Positions 8,598-16,660 of a stretch of DNA of 64,000 nt are shown here, piece by piece (within the stretch, counting starts at the first letter, position 1; each line of letters opens with the position of its first letter). The DNA comes from Novosphingobium sp. ZN18A2. GTDB lineage: Bacteria > Pseudomonadota > Alphaproteobacteria > Sphingomonadales > Sphingomonadaceae. Under the pieces are notes generated by a model. It was not told the DNA's origin and made no database searches. It was given only the letters and a program-made list of their open reading frames with translations. Position numbers and translations under genes: made by a program. Where the stretch lies: the NCBI RefSeq assembly GCF_036784765.1, contig NZ_CP136651.1, forward strand, positions 868,001 to 932,000. Direction: 5' to 3'.

Positions 8598-9638
8598 ATG
8601 GCCCGCAAGCAAGCTCGCGCCCACGAAGAAGAGGCGCAGATCCTTCGTCCCGAAGCCCCCCGCAGGGCCAGGGTTGAGGTCATTTTTGACGAGCCCGCCG
8701 TTCTTGGCGCGCTGTTCGGCCAGTTCGACACGAACCTTGTTCAGATCGAGAACCGGCTGGGCGTATTCATCTCGGCGCGCGGCAACCGCGTCCAGATCGA
8801 AGGCCCGGACGATGCCGTCGCCCGCGCGCGCGATGTGCTTCGCGGGCTGCACCAGCGGTTGCAACAAGGACACGAGGCGGATGCCGGAGCGGTGGAATCG
8901 CTGATCGCCATGTCGAACGAACCCACGCTGGACGGGATCATCACCGGGGACCAGCACGGCACCCCGCCGATCATGATCCGTACTCGCAAGAAAACGATCG
9001 TGCCGCGTTCGGCGATGCAGATCGACTATATGAAGGCGCTGGCGCGGGACGACATCATCTTCGCGCTCGGCCCGGCGGGCACGGGCAAGACCTATCTTGC
9101 CGTCGCGCAGGCGGTCAGCCAGTTGATAACCGGCAGCGTCCAGCGCCTGATCCTGTCACGCCCGGCGGTTGAGGCGGGCGAGCGGCTGGGCTTCCTGCCC
9201 GGCGACATGAAGGACAAGGTCGATCCCTACCTGCGCCCGCTTTACGATGCGCTTTATGATTGCATGCCGCCCGAACAGGTGGAGCGGCGCATCGCCAGCG
9301 GCGAGATAGAGATCGCGCCAATCGCCTTCATGCGCGGGCGCACGCTGGCCGACGCCTTCGTTATCCTTGACGAGGCGCAGAACACCACGCGCGAACAGAT
9401 GAAGATGTTCCTCACCCGCTTCGGCCAGAACAGCCGCATGGTGATCTGCGGCGACCCCCGGCAGGTCGACATCCCCGGCGGCGATTCGCATTCGGGCCTG
9501 ATCGACGCGGTGAACCGGCTGGAAGGGGTGGAGGACATCAACGTGACGCGCTTTTCCAGTGCGGACGTGGTGCGCCACCCGATCGTCGGCCGCATCGTCG
9601 AGGCTTACGAAGGGAAGCGCGAGGGCCACGGGCATTGA
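8598..9638 (+). CDS. PhoH family ATPase (PhoH-like/YbeZ type)
   Basis: A cytoplasmic P-loop ATPase of the YbeZ/PhoH-like family, functionally linked to rRNA processing through its neighbour YbeY. It is 346 aa from the ATG at 8598. A KH-like N-terminal region (residues 15-100) is followed by Walker A GPAGTGKTYLA and Walker B VILDEAQN. A GTG at 8544 could extend the protein by 18 residues. The AAAGGAG ribosome-binding-like sequence lies about 16 nt from the ATG, so the start is uncertain. It overlaps ybeY by four bases. Confidence 0.92.
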   Translation: MARKQARAHEEEAQILRPEAPRRARVEVIFDEPAVLGALFGQFDTNLVQIENRLGVFISARGNRVQIEGPDDAVARARDVLRGLHQRLQQGHEADAGAVESLIAMSNEPTLDGIITGDQHGTPPIMIRTRKKTIVPRSAMQIDYMKALARDDIIFALGPAGTGKTYLAVAQAVSQLITGSVQRLILSRPAVEAGERLGFLPGDMKDKVDPYLRPLYDALYDCMPPEQVERRIASGEIEIAPIAFMRGRTLADAFVILDEAQNTTREQMKMFLTRFGQNSRMVICGDPRQVDIPGGDSHSGLIDAVNRLEGVEDINVTRFSSADVVRHPIVGRIVEAYEGKREGHGH

Positions 9639-10150
9639 CCGCACCCACGCTCGAACTCGATGTCGATCCGGTCTGGGGGCAGGAAAGCGACTGGGAAGCG
9701 CTTGCCAACAGGGCCGCTGCCGCCGCTGCGCGAGTGGCTCCCGAACTGGCGCATCCCAGCCTGCTGGTCAGCGTGGTTTTCGCCGACGACGACGAGGTGC
9801 ACGGCCTCAATCGCCAGTGGCGGGCGAAGGACAAACCCACCAACGTGTTGTCCTTTCCGATGCTCAGCCGCGACGAAGTGCTCCATGCCGCGGGTGACGA
9901 GGGCGCGCCGGGGATGCTGGGCGACCTGATCCTGGCCCACGGCGTCTGCGCGCGCGAAGCGACGGAAAAGGGCATCGCGGTGGAAGATCACGCCGTGCAC
10001 CTTGTGGTCCACGGATTGCTCCACCTGGCCGGTTACGACCACGAAACCGGAGATGCCGAAGCCGAAGCGATGGAGGCGCTGGAAACGAAGGCGCTTGCGC
10101 TTCTGGGCCTGCCGGACCCATATGGCGGTTCGGTGGACAAGCAGGGATAA
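9635..10150 (+). CDS. ybeY: Endoribonuclease YbeY
   Basis: Zinc-dependent endoribonuclease for 16S rRNA 3'-end maturation and ribosome quality control. It is 171 aa. The zinc signature HLVVHGLLHLAGYDH (HxxxHxxxxxH pattern) is near the C-terminus, and NVLSFP lies mid-protein. The start is TTG overlapping the phoH stop (TTGA at 9635-9638). The order phoH-ybeY-corC matches the conserved proteobacterial ybeZ-ybeY-ybeX cluster. Confidence 0.95.
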   Translation: MTAPTLELDVDPVWGQESDWEALANRAAAAAARVAPELAHPSLLVSVVFADDDEVHGLNRQWRAKDKPTNVLSFPMLSRDEVLHAAGDEGAPGMLGDLILAHGVCAREATEKGIAVEDHAVHLVVHGLLHLAGYDHETGDAEAEAMEALETKALALLGLPDPYGGSVDKQG

Positions 10151-10158
10151 AGAAAGCC

Positions 10159-11097
10159 ATGGCCTCGAACGGCCACATTCCAGATTCGAACGCCGGAGAA
10201 CCGGACAGTAGCAGCCCTCTGTGGCGCGCGATTCGCGCGTGGTTCGGCCGCGACGACGGCGACCAGTCGCTGCGCGCGCAGATCGAGGAGGCGATCGACG
10301 AGCACGAGGGCGAACCCGGCCTTGCCGGAAGCCTGGCCGGCGATCTTTCGCCGACCGAGCGGCAGATGCTGCGCAACCTGCTGCATTTCAGCGAACACGA
10401 TGCAGACGACGTGGCCATCCCGCGCGGGGAAATCGTGGCGATCCGCGCATCCGCCCCGTTCGAGGATCTTGTCGCCGCCTTTGCCGAGCACGGCCACAGC
10501 CGCCTGCCGGTCTATGGCGAATCGCTGGACGAAGTTGTGGGCATGATCCACATCAAGGACGTGTTCCCGATCATCGCCGGCATGGCCATCGGCAACAAGA
10601 CGCCGCCGAAGGAATGGAACGGCCTTATGCGCCAGCCGCTGTTCGTGCCGCAGGCGCGCGGCGCGTTGGACGTGCTGGCCGACATGCGGGCGAAGCGCAC
10701 GCACCTTGCGGTGGTGATCGACGAGTATTCGGGCACTGACGGCATCATCACCATCGAGGATCTGGTCGAGGAGATCGTCGGTGAGATCGAGGACGAGCAT
10801 GACGATGCACCGCAGGTCATGCTGACCCCGATCGACGAGCGCACTTGGGACGCCGATGCTCGGGCCGAGCTTGACGACGTGGCCGAAACGATCGACCGGC
10901 GCCTGGCCGAAGTGGAGGAAGACGTGGATACCGTGGGCGGCCTTGCGGTGGTTCTGGCGGGCGAAGTGCCCGAGGTGGGCCGCGTGGTCGAACATCCCAG
11001 CGGCTGGAAAATCGAAGTGACCGGCGGCGATGACCGGCGGCTCACCCGCCTGCGCCTCCACGCGCCCGAGCCCGCGATAGAGGACCACGCCGAGTGA
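10159..11097 (+). CDS. corC: CorC/YbeX family CBS-domain protein
   Basis: A cytoplasmic 312-aa protein with tandem CBS domains (about residues 80-200) and a C-terminal CorC_HlyC transporter-associated domain (about 215-300). It is annotated variously as hemolysin or Mg/Co efflux. Motifs include IPRGEIVAI, HSRLPVYGESLDEVVGMIHIKD and VVIDEYSGTDGIITIEDLVEEIVGEIEDEHD, all typical of YbeX. It follows ybeY by 8 bp and overlaps the next gene by four (GTGA). The E. coli partner lnt does not follow here. Confidence 0.93.
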   Translation: MASNGHIPDSNAGEPDSSSPLWRAIRAWFGRDDGDQSLRAQIEEAIDEHEGEPGLAGSLAGDLSPTERQMLRNLLHFSEHDADDVAIPRGEIVAIRASAPFEDLVAAFAEHGHSRLPVYGESLDEVVGMIHIKDVFPIIAGMAIGNKTPPKEWNGLMRQPLFVPQARGALDVLADMRAKRTHLAVVIDEYSGTDGIITIEDLVEEIVGEIEDEHDDAPQVMLTPIDERTWDADARAELDDVAETIDRRLAEVEEDVDTVGGLAVVLAGEVPEVGRVVEHPSGWKIEVTGGDDRRLTRLRLHAPEPAIEDHAE

Positions 11098-11975
11098 TCC
11101 GCCGCCTGCCGCCCCTGCGTTCGCTTGAGGCGTTCATCCGCGTTGTCCGCTCAGGCTCCGCCAAGACGGCGGCGGCCGAACTGGCGCTCAGCCCCTCGGC
11201 GTTGTCGCGCCGGCTGGGCGCGCTGGAAGAATTCGTGGGCAAGCCGGTGTTCGAACGGCGCCACCAGTCGCTGAAGCTGACCGATGACGGGCAGGCGCTT
11301 TACGATGCGGTCGCGCCGCTGATGGACGAGATGACAGAGCGGATCGACCGGCTGGTCGATACCGGCAAGGTCATGCGCCTGCGTCTGGGCGTATTGCCGC
11401 TGTTTGGCAGCCAGCGCCTATTCCCGCGGCTGGGCGAACTGCGCAAGCTGCACCCGCAGCTGCACATCGATATCGATTCCTCGCACCAGGGCGCGGCCAA
11501 GCTGGGCGATACGATCGACGCCGCCATCGTGTTGAGCGAGGGGCCGGACCCGGCACTTCACGCGGTGCAGCTGGACCACAATCGCGTCTATGCGATCACG
11601 TCGAAGGAACTGGCGGCCGAACTGGGGCCGGTGCCCGACAAGGAGAAGCTGGCGAAGCAGACGTTCCTTGTGCACAGCGACCTTCCGGCCAGTTTCGAGG
11701 CGTGGAAACGGGCGCTGGGGCTAGAGGGGCTTGAGCCTGCCGCAATCGACCATTTCGATGCGGGGCAGCTTATCCTGGAAGCAGCGGCGCAAGGGCTGGG
11801 CATCGCGATCATGCATGACGACCATTACGTGCGCGCGCACGATTCGCGGCTGTCCAAGCTCTATGACACAGAGATTGCCAGCCCTTACAGCTATTGGTTC
11901 GTCTGCCGCCCCCGCGCCCTGCAGTCACGGCCGGTGCGATTGTTCCACGACTGGCTGATGAAGGCGGGGCTTTAG
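11094..11975 (+). CDS. LysR family transcriptional regulator (GcvA-like)
   Basis: A 293-aa LysR-type regulator. The N-terminal helix-turn-helix (LRSLEAFIRVVRSGSAKTAAAELALSPSALSRRLGALEE) is followed by a periplasmic-binding-type effector domain. The LPPLRSLEAF start and SPSALSRRLGALEE resemble the GcvA subgroup. It starts with GTG overlapping the corC stop (GTGA) and so is probably co-transcribed with phoH-ybeY-corC. Its target genes are unknown. Its TAG stop is the first three bases of the 272-bp inverted-repeat element. Confidence 0.88.
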   Translation: MIRRLPPLRSLEAFIRVVRSGSAKTAAAELALSPSALSRRLGALEEFVGKPVFERRHQSLKLTDDGQALYDAVAPLMDEMTERIDRLVDTGKVMRLRLGVLPLFGSQRLFPRLGELRKLHPQLHIDIDSSHQGAAKLGDTIDAAIVLSEGPDPALHAVQLDHNRVYAITSKELAAELGPVPDKEKLAKQTFLVHSDLPASFEAWKRALGLEGLEPAAIDHFDAGQLILEAAAQGLGIAIMHDDHYVRAHDSRLSKLYDTEIASPYSYWFVCRPRALQSRPVRLFHDWLMKAGL

Positions 11976-12244
11976 AGCGTTTTCCGATCAATCTGGGTCA
12001 CCGTGACGGAGCCGATTTTGGCCGGTCGCGAGGAGCGAGAAGCAGCGCGATGCGGGCCATCGTGCGCGACGAGCGACGCTGCGATCGGCCAAAAGGGGCC
12101 CGCCGCGAAGCGGTTGCGTGAGGGAGCCCGCTGGACAGCGTTGCGCCGCTTGCAGGGGCGGGACAGCCCCTGCTGCACGCCGCGCCTTGCCAGCGGGCTC
12201 CCTCACGCAATCACGGCGATCCGGATTGGTCGGAAAACGCTCTA
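11973..12244. repeat. 272-bp nested inverted-repeat element (MITE-like) filling a convergent intergenic space
   Basis: The terminal inverted repeats are 34 bp long (11973-12006 and 12211-12244; 30 of 34 paired, beginning TAGAGCGTTTTCCGA). Inside are two further hairpins. One pairs 12016-12029 with 12081-12094 (13 of 14). The other is a perfect 21-bp inverted repeat, 12114-12134 with 12190-12210. Both ends supply stop codons: TAG of the lysR gene and, on the minus strand, TAG of the glycosyltransferase. No coding capacity was recognised. Confidence 0.85.
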
Positions 12245-13363
12245 GTACCGCCCCCACACGAAGCGCGAGGACAGCGCGTAGTTCCAGACCGATCCGATCA
12301 CGATGCCGGCAATCGCGGCGGGATAGTCGTGCATCCCCATGCGCACCAGCGCGGCGGCGACGCCGACGTTGGCCAGCAGGCCCACCGAACAGGTCAGCGC
12401 GAAACGTGCCCATCCGCGCAGCACCGGGAAAAATCCGCGCAGGCGCTTGTCCGAATAGGTCAGTTCGTTGTTGAGCAGGAAGTTGAAGGTCATCGCCACG
12501 ACCGCGGCGCTTGTCTGGCCGACGACGAAGGCGGCTTCCTTCGAATAGCGGTTGAACACGAAGTCCGCGCCCAGGATATGCAGCACGGCGGCCAGCACGG
12601 CCATGTGCACCACCACGCCCATCGCGCCGATCGTGCCGAACAGCGCAAAGCGGGTGGGGATGATGCGGCCCAGCCACTTGTCGTAAAGCCCGACGAGGAA
12701 TTCGAAGGCGACCGTGCGGTCCAGCTTGCTTTCCCCGTGCGTGCGGGCGGAAAAGTTCATCGGGAATTCCTTGACGCGCAGCGGTTCGTCCACCGTTGCC
12801 ATGATGTCGAGCAGGATCTTGAAGCCGACGCCGGACAGTCGGTGTGCATCGGCGCGCAGCGTTTCGGTGCGCAGCAGGAACATCCCGCTCATCGGGTCTG
12901 AAAGTTCGACGCCGGTCACCTTGCGTGCGATGCGGTTGGCGATGCCGCTGGCCTTTTCGCGCTTCGGCGCATTCCATTCGGCGGTGCTTGCCCCTTCCGC
13001 GAAGCGTGAGGCAACCGCGATGTCGTAATCGCCGCTTTCCACCGCGGCCAGCATTTGCGGCAGCAGCTTCGGATCGTGCTGAAGGTCCGCATCCATCACC
13101 GCCACGCATGGTGCAGCGGTGGCCATCATTCCTTCGATCGCGGCAGAGGCAAGCCCGCGCCGGCCGATCCGCTGGATCACGCGGATGCGCGGATCGGTTT
13201 GCGAAATCCGGCGCGCCTCGTCGGCGGTGCCGTCTTTCGAATCGTCGTCAACGAAAATGGCCTCCCACGCCACGCCCTGCAGCGCGGCATCGAGCCTGTC
13301 GATAACCGGCGCGATATTCGCGCGTTCGTTCAGCGTGGGGAGGATTACGGCAAGCTGGATCAT
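12242..13363 (-). CDS. Polyprenol-phosphate glycosyltransferase (GT2) fused to a GtrA-type membrane domain
   Basis: A 373-aa membrane enzyme. Residues 1-230 are a GT-A family 2 glycosyltransferase of the dolichol-phosphate-mannose synthase type, with VILPTLNERANI, VDDDSKDGT and the DxD-containing DADLQHDP. Residues 240-373 hold about four transmembrane helices of the GtrA family (FALFGTIGAMGVVVHMAV and NFLLNNELTY). It probably makes and/or flips a polyprenyl-phosphate-linked sugar for glycosylation of envelope polymers. The donor and acceptor are unknown. It lies upstream of leuB on the same strand with a 51-bp gap. Confidence 0.9.
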   Translation of the reverse strand: MIQLAVILPTLNERANIAPVIDRLDAALQGVAWEAIFVDDDSKDGTADEARRISQTDPRIRVIQRIGRRGLASAAIEGMMATAAPCVAVMDADLQHDPKLLPQMLAAVESGDYDIAVASRFAEGASTAEWNAPKREKASGIANRIARKVTGVELSDPMSGMFLLRTETLRADAHRLSGVGFKILLDIMATVDEPLRVKEFPMNFSARTHGESKLDRTVAFEFLVGLYDKWLGRIIPTRFALFGTIGAMGVVVHMAVLAAVLHILGADFVFNRYSKEAAFVVGQTSAAVVAMTFNFLLNNELTYSDKRLRGFFPVLRGWARFALTCSVGLLANVGVAAALVRMGMHDYPAAIAGIVIGSVWNYALSSRFVWGRY

Positions 13364-13414
13364 TGGACGGTTTCGTTTGTGACCGTTTTTCCGGGGGGCG
13401 ACAAGCGCGCGCCC

Positions 13415-14473
13415 TTACAACCTTGAAAGCACCGCGTCACCGATTTCCTTTGTCCCGGCCTTTCCGCCCAGGTCTCCGCCCCGCACGCCGGCAGCCAGTG
13501 CCCCGGCCACGGCCGCCTCTATGCGGTCGGCATGGCTGTCCAGCCCCAGCGAATGGCGCAGCAGCATCGCGGCGGAAAGAATCGTTGCCATCGGGTTGGC
13601 CAGGCCCTGTCCGGCGATGTCCGGTGCGGAGCCGTGGATCGGCTCGTACAGGCCGAACGTGCCGTATTCGGTCTGGCGCTCGCCCAGCGAGGCCGAGGCG
13701 AGAAGGCCGATCGATCCGACGCACATGCTCGCCTGGTCAGACAGGATATCGCCGAACAGGTTGCCGGTAACGACAACGTCGAACTGTCCGGGGCGGCGCA
13801 CCAGCTGCATCGCCGCGTTATCGACATACATGTGTTCCAGCGCGACTTCGGGGTATTCCTTCGCTACTTCGATCACCACGTCGCGCCACAGTTGCGAGGT
13901 TTCCAGCACATTGGCCTTGTCGACGGAGCACAGGCGCTTGCCCCGGCCCATCGCCGCGCGGAACGCGACGTGGGCGATACGGCGCACTTCGCTTTCCGAA
14001 TAGGACATGATGTCATATCCCTCGCGCTCTCCGCTTTCCGTTTCGCGGAAGCCCTTTTCGCCGAAATAGACGTCGCCGTTCAGCTCGCGCACGATCAGCA
14101 GGTCGATCGCGCCGGCGATCTCGGGCTTGAGCGCGGAAAAATCCTCAAGCCCGGCAAATACGCGCGCGGGGCGCAAGTTGGCGAACAGCGTCAGTTCCTT
14201 GCGCAGGCCCAGGATCGCCTGTTCCGGGCGCAGGTTGCGCTCCAGCGAATCGCAATCGGGGTCGCCCACCGCGCCGAACAGGATGCCGTCCGCCGCGCGG
14301 GCGACGTCCAGCGTGTCGGGCGGAAGGGGGTGGCCATAGGCCTTGTATGCCGCGCCGCCGACCGGGGCTTCCTTCAACTCGATTCCGGGAAGGTCCAGCG
14401 CTTCGATCACGCGCACTGCCTCATGCGTCACTTCGGGGCCGATCCCGTCACCGGGCAGGACTGCGATCTTCAT
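13415..14473 (-). CDS. leuB: 3-isopropylmalate dehydrogenase
   Basis: NAD-dependent oxidative decarboxylation of 3-isopropylmalate in leucine biosynthesis. It is 352 aa. The N-terminus [14 protein letters not shown], the [13 protein letters not shown] segment, [15 protein letters not shown] and the [19 protein letters not shown] signature are all present. I used the ATG at 14473 because LeuB usually starts [10 protein letters not shown]; another ATG lies three codons upstream at 14482. recO lies 31 bp upstream on the same strand. Confidence 0.96.
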   Translation of the reverse strand: MKIAVLPGDGIGPEVTHEAVRVIEALDLPGIELKEAPVGGAAYKAYGHPLPPDTLDVARAADGILFGAVGDPDCDSLERNLRPEQAILGLRKELTLFANLRPARVFAGLEDFSALKPEIAGAIDLLIVRELNGDVYFGEKGFRETESGEREGYDIMSYSESEVRRIAHVAFRAAMGRGKRLCSVDKANVLETSQLWRDVVIEVAKEYPEVALEHMYVDNAAMQLVRRPGQFDVVVTGNLFGDILSDQASMCVGSIGLLASASLGERQTEYGTFGLYEPIHGSAPDIAGQGLANPMATILSAAMLLRHSLGLDSHADRIEAAVAGALAAGVRGGDLGGKAGTKEIGDAVLSRL

Positions 14474-14504
14474 TGGTTTCATTTCCCTTCGGGGTCGGTC
14501 GGGT

Positions 14505-15113
14505 TCAGTCGGCGGATATCCGCTTGAGCCGATCAAGCAGAATCGCGCGCGCCGCCATAACATCGCCGCGCCTGTCGGCAAGCAGGTGCGATTCGATTGC
14601 GCGGCCCTGCCGGTCCAGGCGGGCAATCAGGCTGGTCCAGTCCTCATCGGCCGCCGCGCGCGCGGCAAGGCCGTATCCCACCTCGCGCAGCAACAGCGCC
14701 TCATAGGCGGCAAGCGCCACTGCCCAGCCGCGCGCGGACGGGGCGTGGCAGATCGCATCGAGCAATGCCGACAGCGCTTCGTGGAGCGCGGGATAGGGGT
14801 GGCCTTCGGGCAAGGCGGACGCGGCCAGAGCGGTAGCCCATCCGATGGCCGCGCTGGGCAGCGGTTCGCCCAGCCACGGCCCGCGGCTTTCCACCAGCTC
14901 CAGGCGCGCCGAAGGCAGGCGGTTGTCGCCGCGCTCGTTGATTTCGGCGTCCAGCACGTTTCCGGGAATCAGCAGGGGGCGAAGCTGTCGCCCGCGCGCC
15001 CCGGCGACATAGGCGGCCAGCAGGCCGTGTCCGGCAGTCAGCAACCGCACGACAGCGCCGTGTTCGCCGTGCGGACGGCTTGCGCACAGGATGGCGGACG
15101 CGCGGATGAGCAT
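14505..15113 (-). CDS. recO: DNA repair protein RecO
   Basis: Recombination mediator that, with RecR, loads RecA onto SSB-coated ssDNA. It is 202 aa from the ATG at 15113. The N-terminal OB-fold region ([33 protein letters not shown]) and the helical part with [15 protein letters not shown] are recognisable. The zinc-binding cysteines found in some RecO proteins are absent. An open frame upstream is antisense to apaG and not real. It is divergent from apaG. Confidence 0.85.
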   Translation of the reverse strand: MLIRASAILCASRPHGEHGAVVRLLTAGHGLLAAYVAGARGRQLRPLLIPGNVLDAEINERGDNRLPSARLELVESRGPWLGEPLPSAAIGWATALAASALPEGHPYPALHEALSALLDAICHAPSARGWAVALAAYEALLLREVGYGLAARAAADEDWTSLIARLDRQGRAIESHLLADRRGDVMAARAILLDRLKRISAD

Positions 15114-15237
15114 TGCCGTGGGCTTTGGACCTGCGGCGGCACATCGGCAAGCCCGGCAATTCATAGCCCAAAATCGAATCCGCCATGCAAAACAATCCAT
15201 CGTGGAAAACAGGGCCGATCTGGGATACCCTTGCCAT

Positions 15238-15636
15238 ATGAAGGAGCTCTTCCAGCACGTTGCCATGACGCACGGTGTCACCGTGCGCGTTGCCGTGAAC
15301 TTCCTGCCCGAACAATCGCGGGTCGAAGCCGGCAAGTGGTTCTGGGTCTATCATATCCGTATCGAGAACGCCTCTGACGAAGCCTTTACGCTTGTCACAC
15401 GTCACTGGCGGATCACCGACGGGCGCGGCGTGGTGAACTTCGTGGACGGCGAAGGCGTGGTGGGCGACCAGCCCCGGCTTGAGCCGGGCGAATCGCACGA
15501 TTACGTCTCCGGCTGCCCGCTCGGCACATCGCACGGCAGCATGGAAGGCCACTACACCATGCGCCGCGACGACGGTTCGCTGTTCGAAGTGGCGATTCCC
15601 TTCTTTCCGCTGGCGGCTCCGGCCACGGCGGACTGA
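15238..15636 (+). CDS. apaG: ApaG domain protein
   Basis: A 132-aa single-domain ApaG protein with an immunoglobulin-like beta fold. Genetics in enterobacteria link it to Co2+ resistance and Mg2+ efflux, but the biochemical role is undefined. Family features are FWVYHIRIEN, LVTRHWRITDGRG, GEGVVGDQPRLEPGESHDY and GSMEGHY, which includes the conserved glycine-rich nucleotide-like loop. The ATG at 15238 follows a purine-poor leader; a later ATG at 15265 is possible. It lies 16 bp before the next LysR gene. Confidence 0.93.
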   Translation: MKELFQHVAMTHGVTVRVAVNFLPEQSRVEAGKWFWVYHIRIENASDEAFTLVTRHWRITDGRGVVNFVDGEGVVGDQPRLEPGESHDYVSGCPLGTSHGSMEGHYTMRRDDGSLFEVAIPFFPLAAPATAD

Positions 15637-15652
15637 ACCAAAGACCGGAACC

Positions 15653-16453
15653 ATGAAGCGGACGCACCTCCCGCTGAACGGGCTGCGCGTGCTCGATGCC
15701 GCGGCCCGGCATCTGTCCTTCACCCGCGCGGCAGACGAGCTTGCGGTTACCCCCGCCGCCGTGGGGCAGCAGATCCGCGCGCTGGAAGACCTGCTGGGCG
15801 TCGTGCTGTTCCGCCGAACGCCCAAGGGGCTGGAACTGACGGACGAAGCCGCTGCCGGGCTCGACGCTGTGCGCGAAGGCTTCCTGCGGTTCGAGGAAGG
15901 CGTGCAGGCGATACAGGCCGGCCAGTCGAGCCATGTCTATACCATCGCCTGCCCGCGCGACTTTTTCGCCGCATGGCTGGGGCCGCGGCTGGCGGCGTTT
16001 CGCGGCGAAAATCCGCAGATGCGCTTCGTGCTTGTCGCCGGCGAGAGCGAGGTGGACTTCACCGAAGCCAACCTGGACCTGGCGGTTCGCTGGTCCGAAG
16101 GGCCGGGCGACCTGGAAGGCATCGCGCTGGGTGGGCCGGACATGGTCGTCGTCTCGCCGCCGGGGTCATCGGGCGACGTGCCGTGGATAGGCTGGCCGGG
16201 CGATCCCTTTCCGGCGGGCGAGGGGCAGGACCCGGCGATGAGCGTGGCCGATGCCGGAACGGCGATCAGCGCCGCCGGTTCGGGGCTGGGCCGCGCGCGC
16301 GTTCCCGCCCTGCTTGCCGAAGCCGCGACCGCGACGGGCGCTGTTTCCGCGTCTCCGGCAGAGCGGGCTTGTCGCAAGGGATACTGGCTGGTCGCCCCGC
16401 TTCCGCAATGGCGCCAGAAGAAGGTCCGCGCGCTGGTCGCCGCGTTATCCTAG
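15653..16453 (+). CDS. LysR family transcriptional regulator (GcvA-like, short)
   Basis: A 266-aa LysR-type regulator, somewhat shorter than the usual 295-305 aa. The helix-turn-helix (LRVLDAAARHLSFTRAADELAVTPAAVGQQIRALEDLLG) is of the GcvA type. The effector domain seems shortened in its second half. It follows apaG by 16 bp, so the two may share a transcript. Its final TAG lies inside the outer end of the second 73-bp repeat. Targets are unknown. Confidence 0.87.
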   Translation: MKRTHLPLNGLRVLDAAARHLSFTRAADELAVTPAAVGQQIRALEDLLGVVLFRRTPKGLELTDEAAAGLDAVREGFLRFEEGVQAIQAGQSSHVYTIACPRDFFAAWLGPRLAAFRGENPQMRFVLVAGESEVDFTEANLDLAVRWSEGPGDLEGIALGGPDMVVVSPPGSSGDVPWIGWPGDPFPAGEGQDPAMSVADAGTAISAAGSGLGRARVPALLAEAATATGAVSASPAERACRKGYWLVAPLPQWRQKKVRALVAALS

Positions 16454-16521
16454 TGGTCCGATTCTGACATTTGCATCCCTGCCGGCTGGGTAGCGACAAA
16501 TGTCAGAATCAATCCACCGGG
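16449..16521. repeat. 73-bp palindromic intergenic element, copy 2 (opposite orientation)
   Basis: The left end CCTAGTGG contains the stop codon of the preceding LysR gene. The inner arms are GATTCTGACATTTG and CAAATGTCAGAATC, a perfect 14-bp pair. The right end is CCACCGGG, two bases off CCACTAGG. It is the same length as copy 1 at 8393-8465, inverted, with about 66 of 73 identical positions. Confidence 0.85.
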
Positions 16522-16551
16522 CGCGGTGCGTGATGTGTCCGGCAATTGGGC

Positions 16552-16594
16552 CGAAATTCCGTTGCCTCGAAGACGGCGCCGTTTCGGAATTTCG
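16552..16594. promoter_or_regulatory. 10-bp inverted repeat upstream of hisZ
   Basis: CGAAATTCCG and CGGAATTTCG are perfect arms separated by 23 bp, lying 67-109 bp upstream of hisZ. It could be a hairpin in the hisZ leader or an operator; nothing more specific can be said. It directly follows the 73-bp repeat. Confidence 0.45.
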
Positions 16595-16660
16595 CGTTCC
16601 CACCCCAGATCCGGTCATCCGCCGTTCGACAATGCGTAACCTTCGGGGTAAGGGCGCGCC

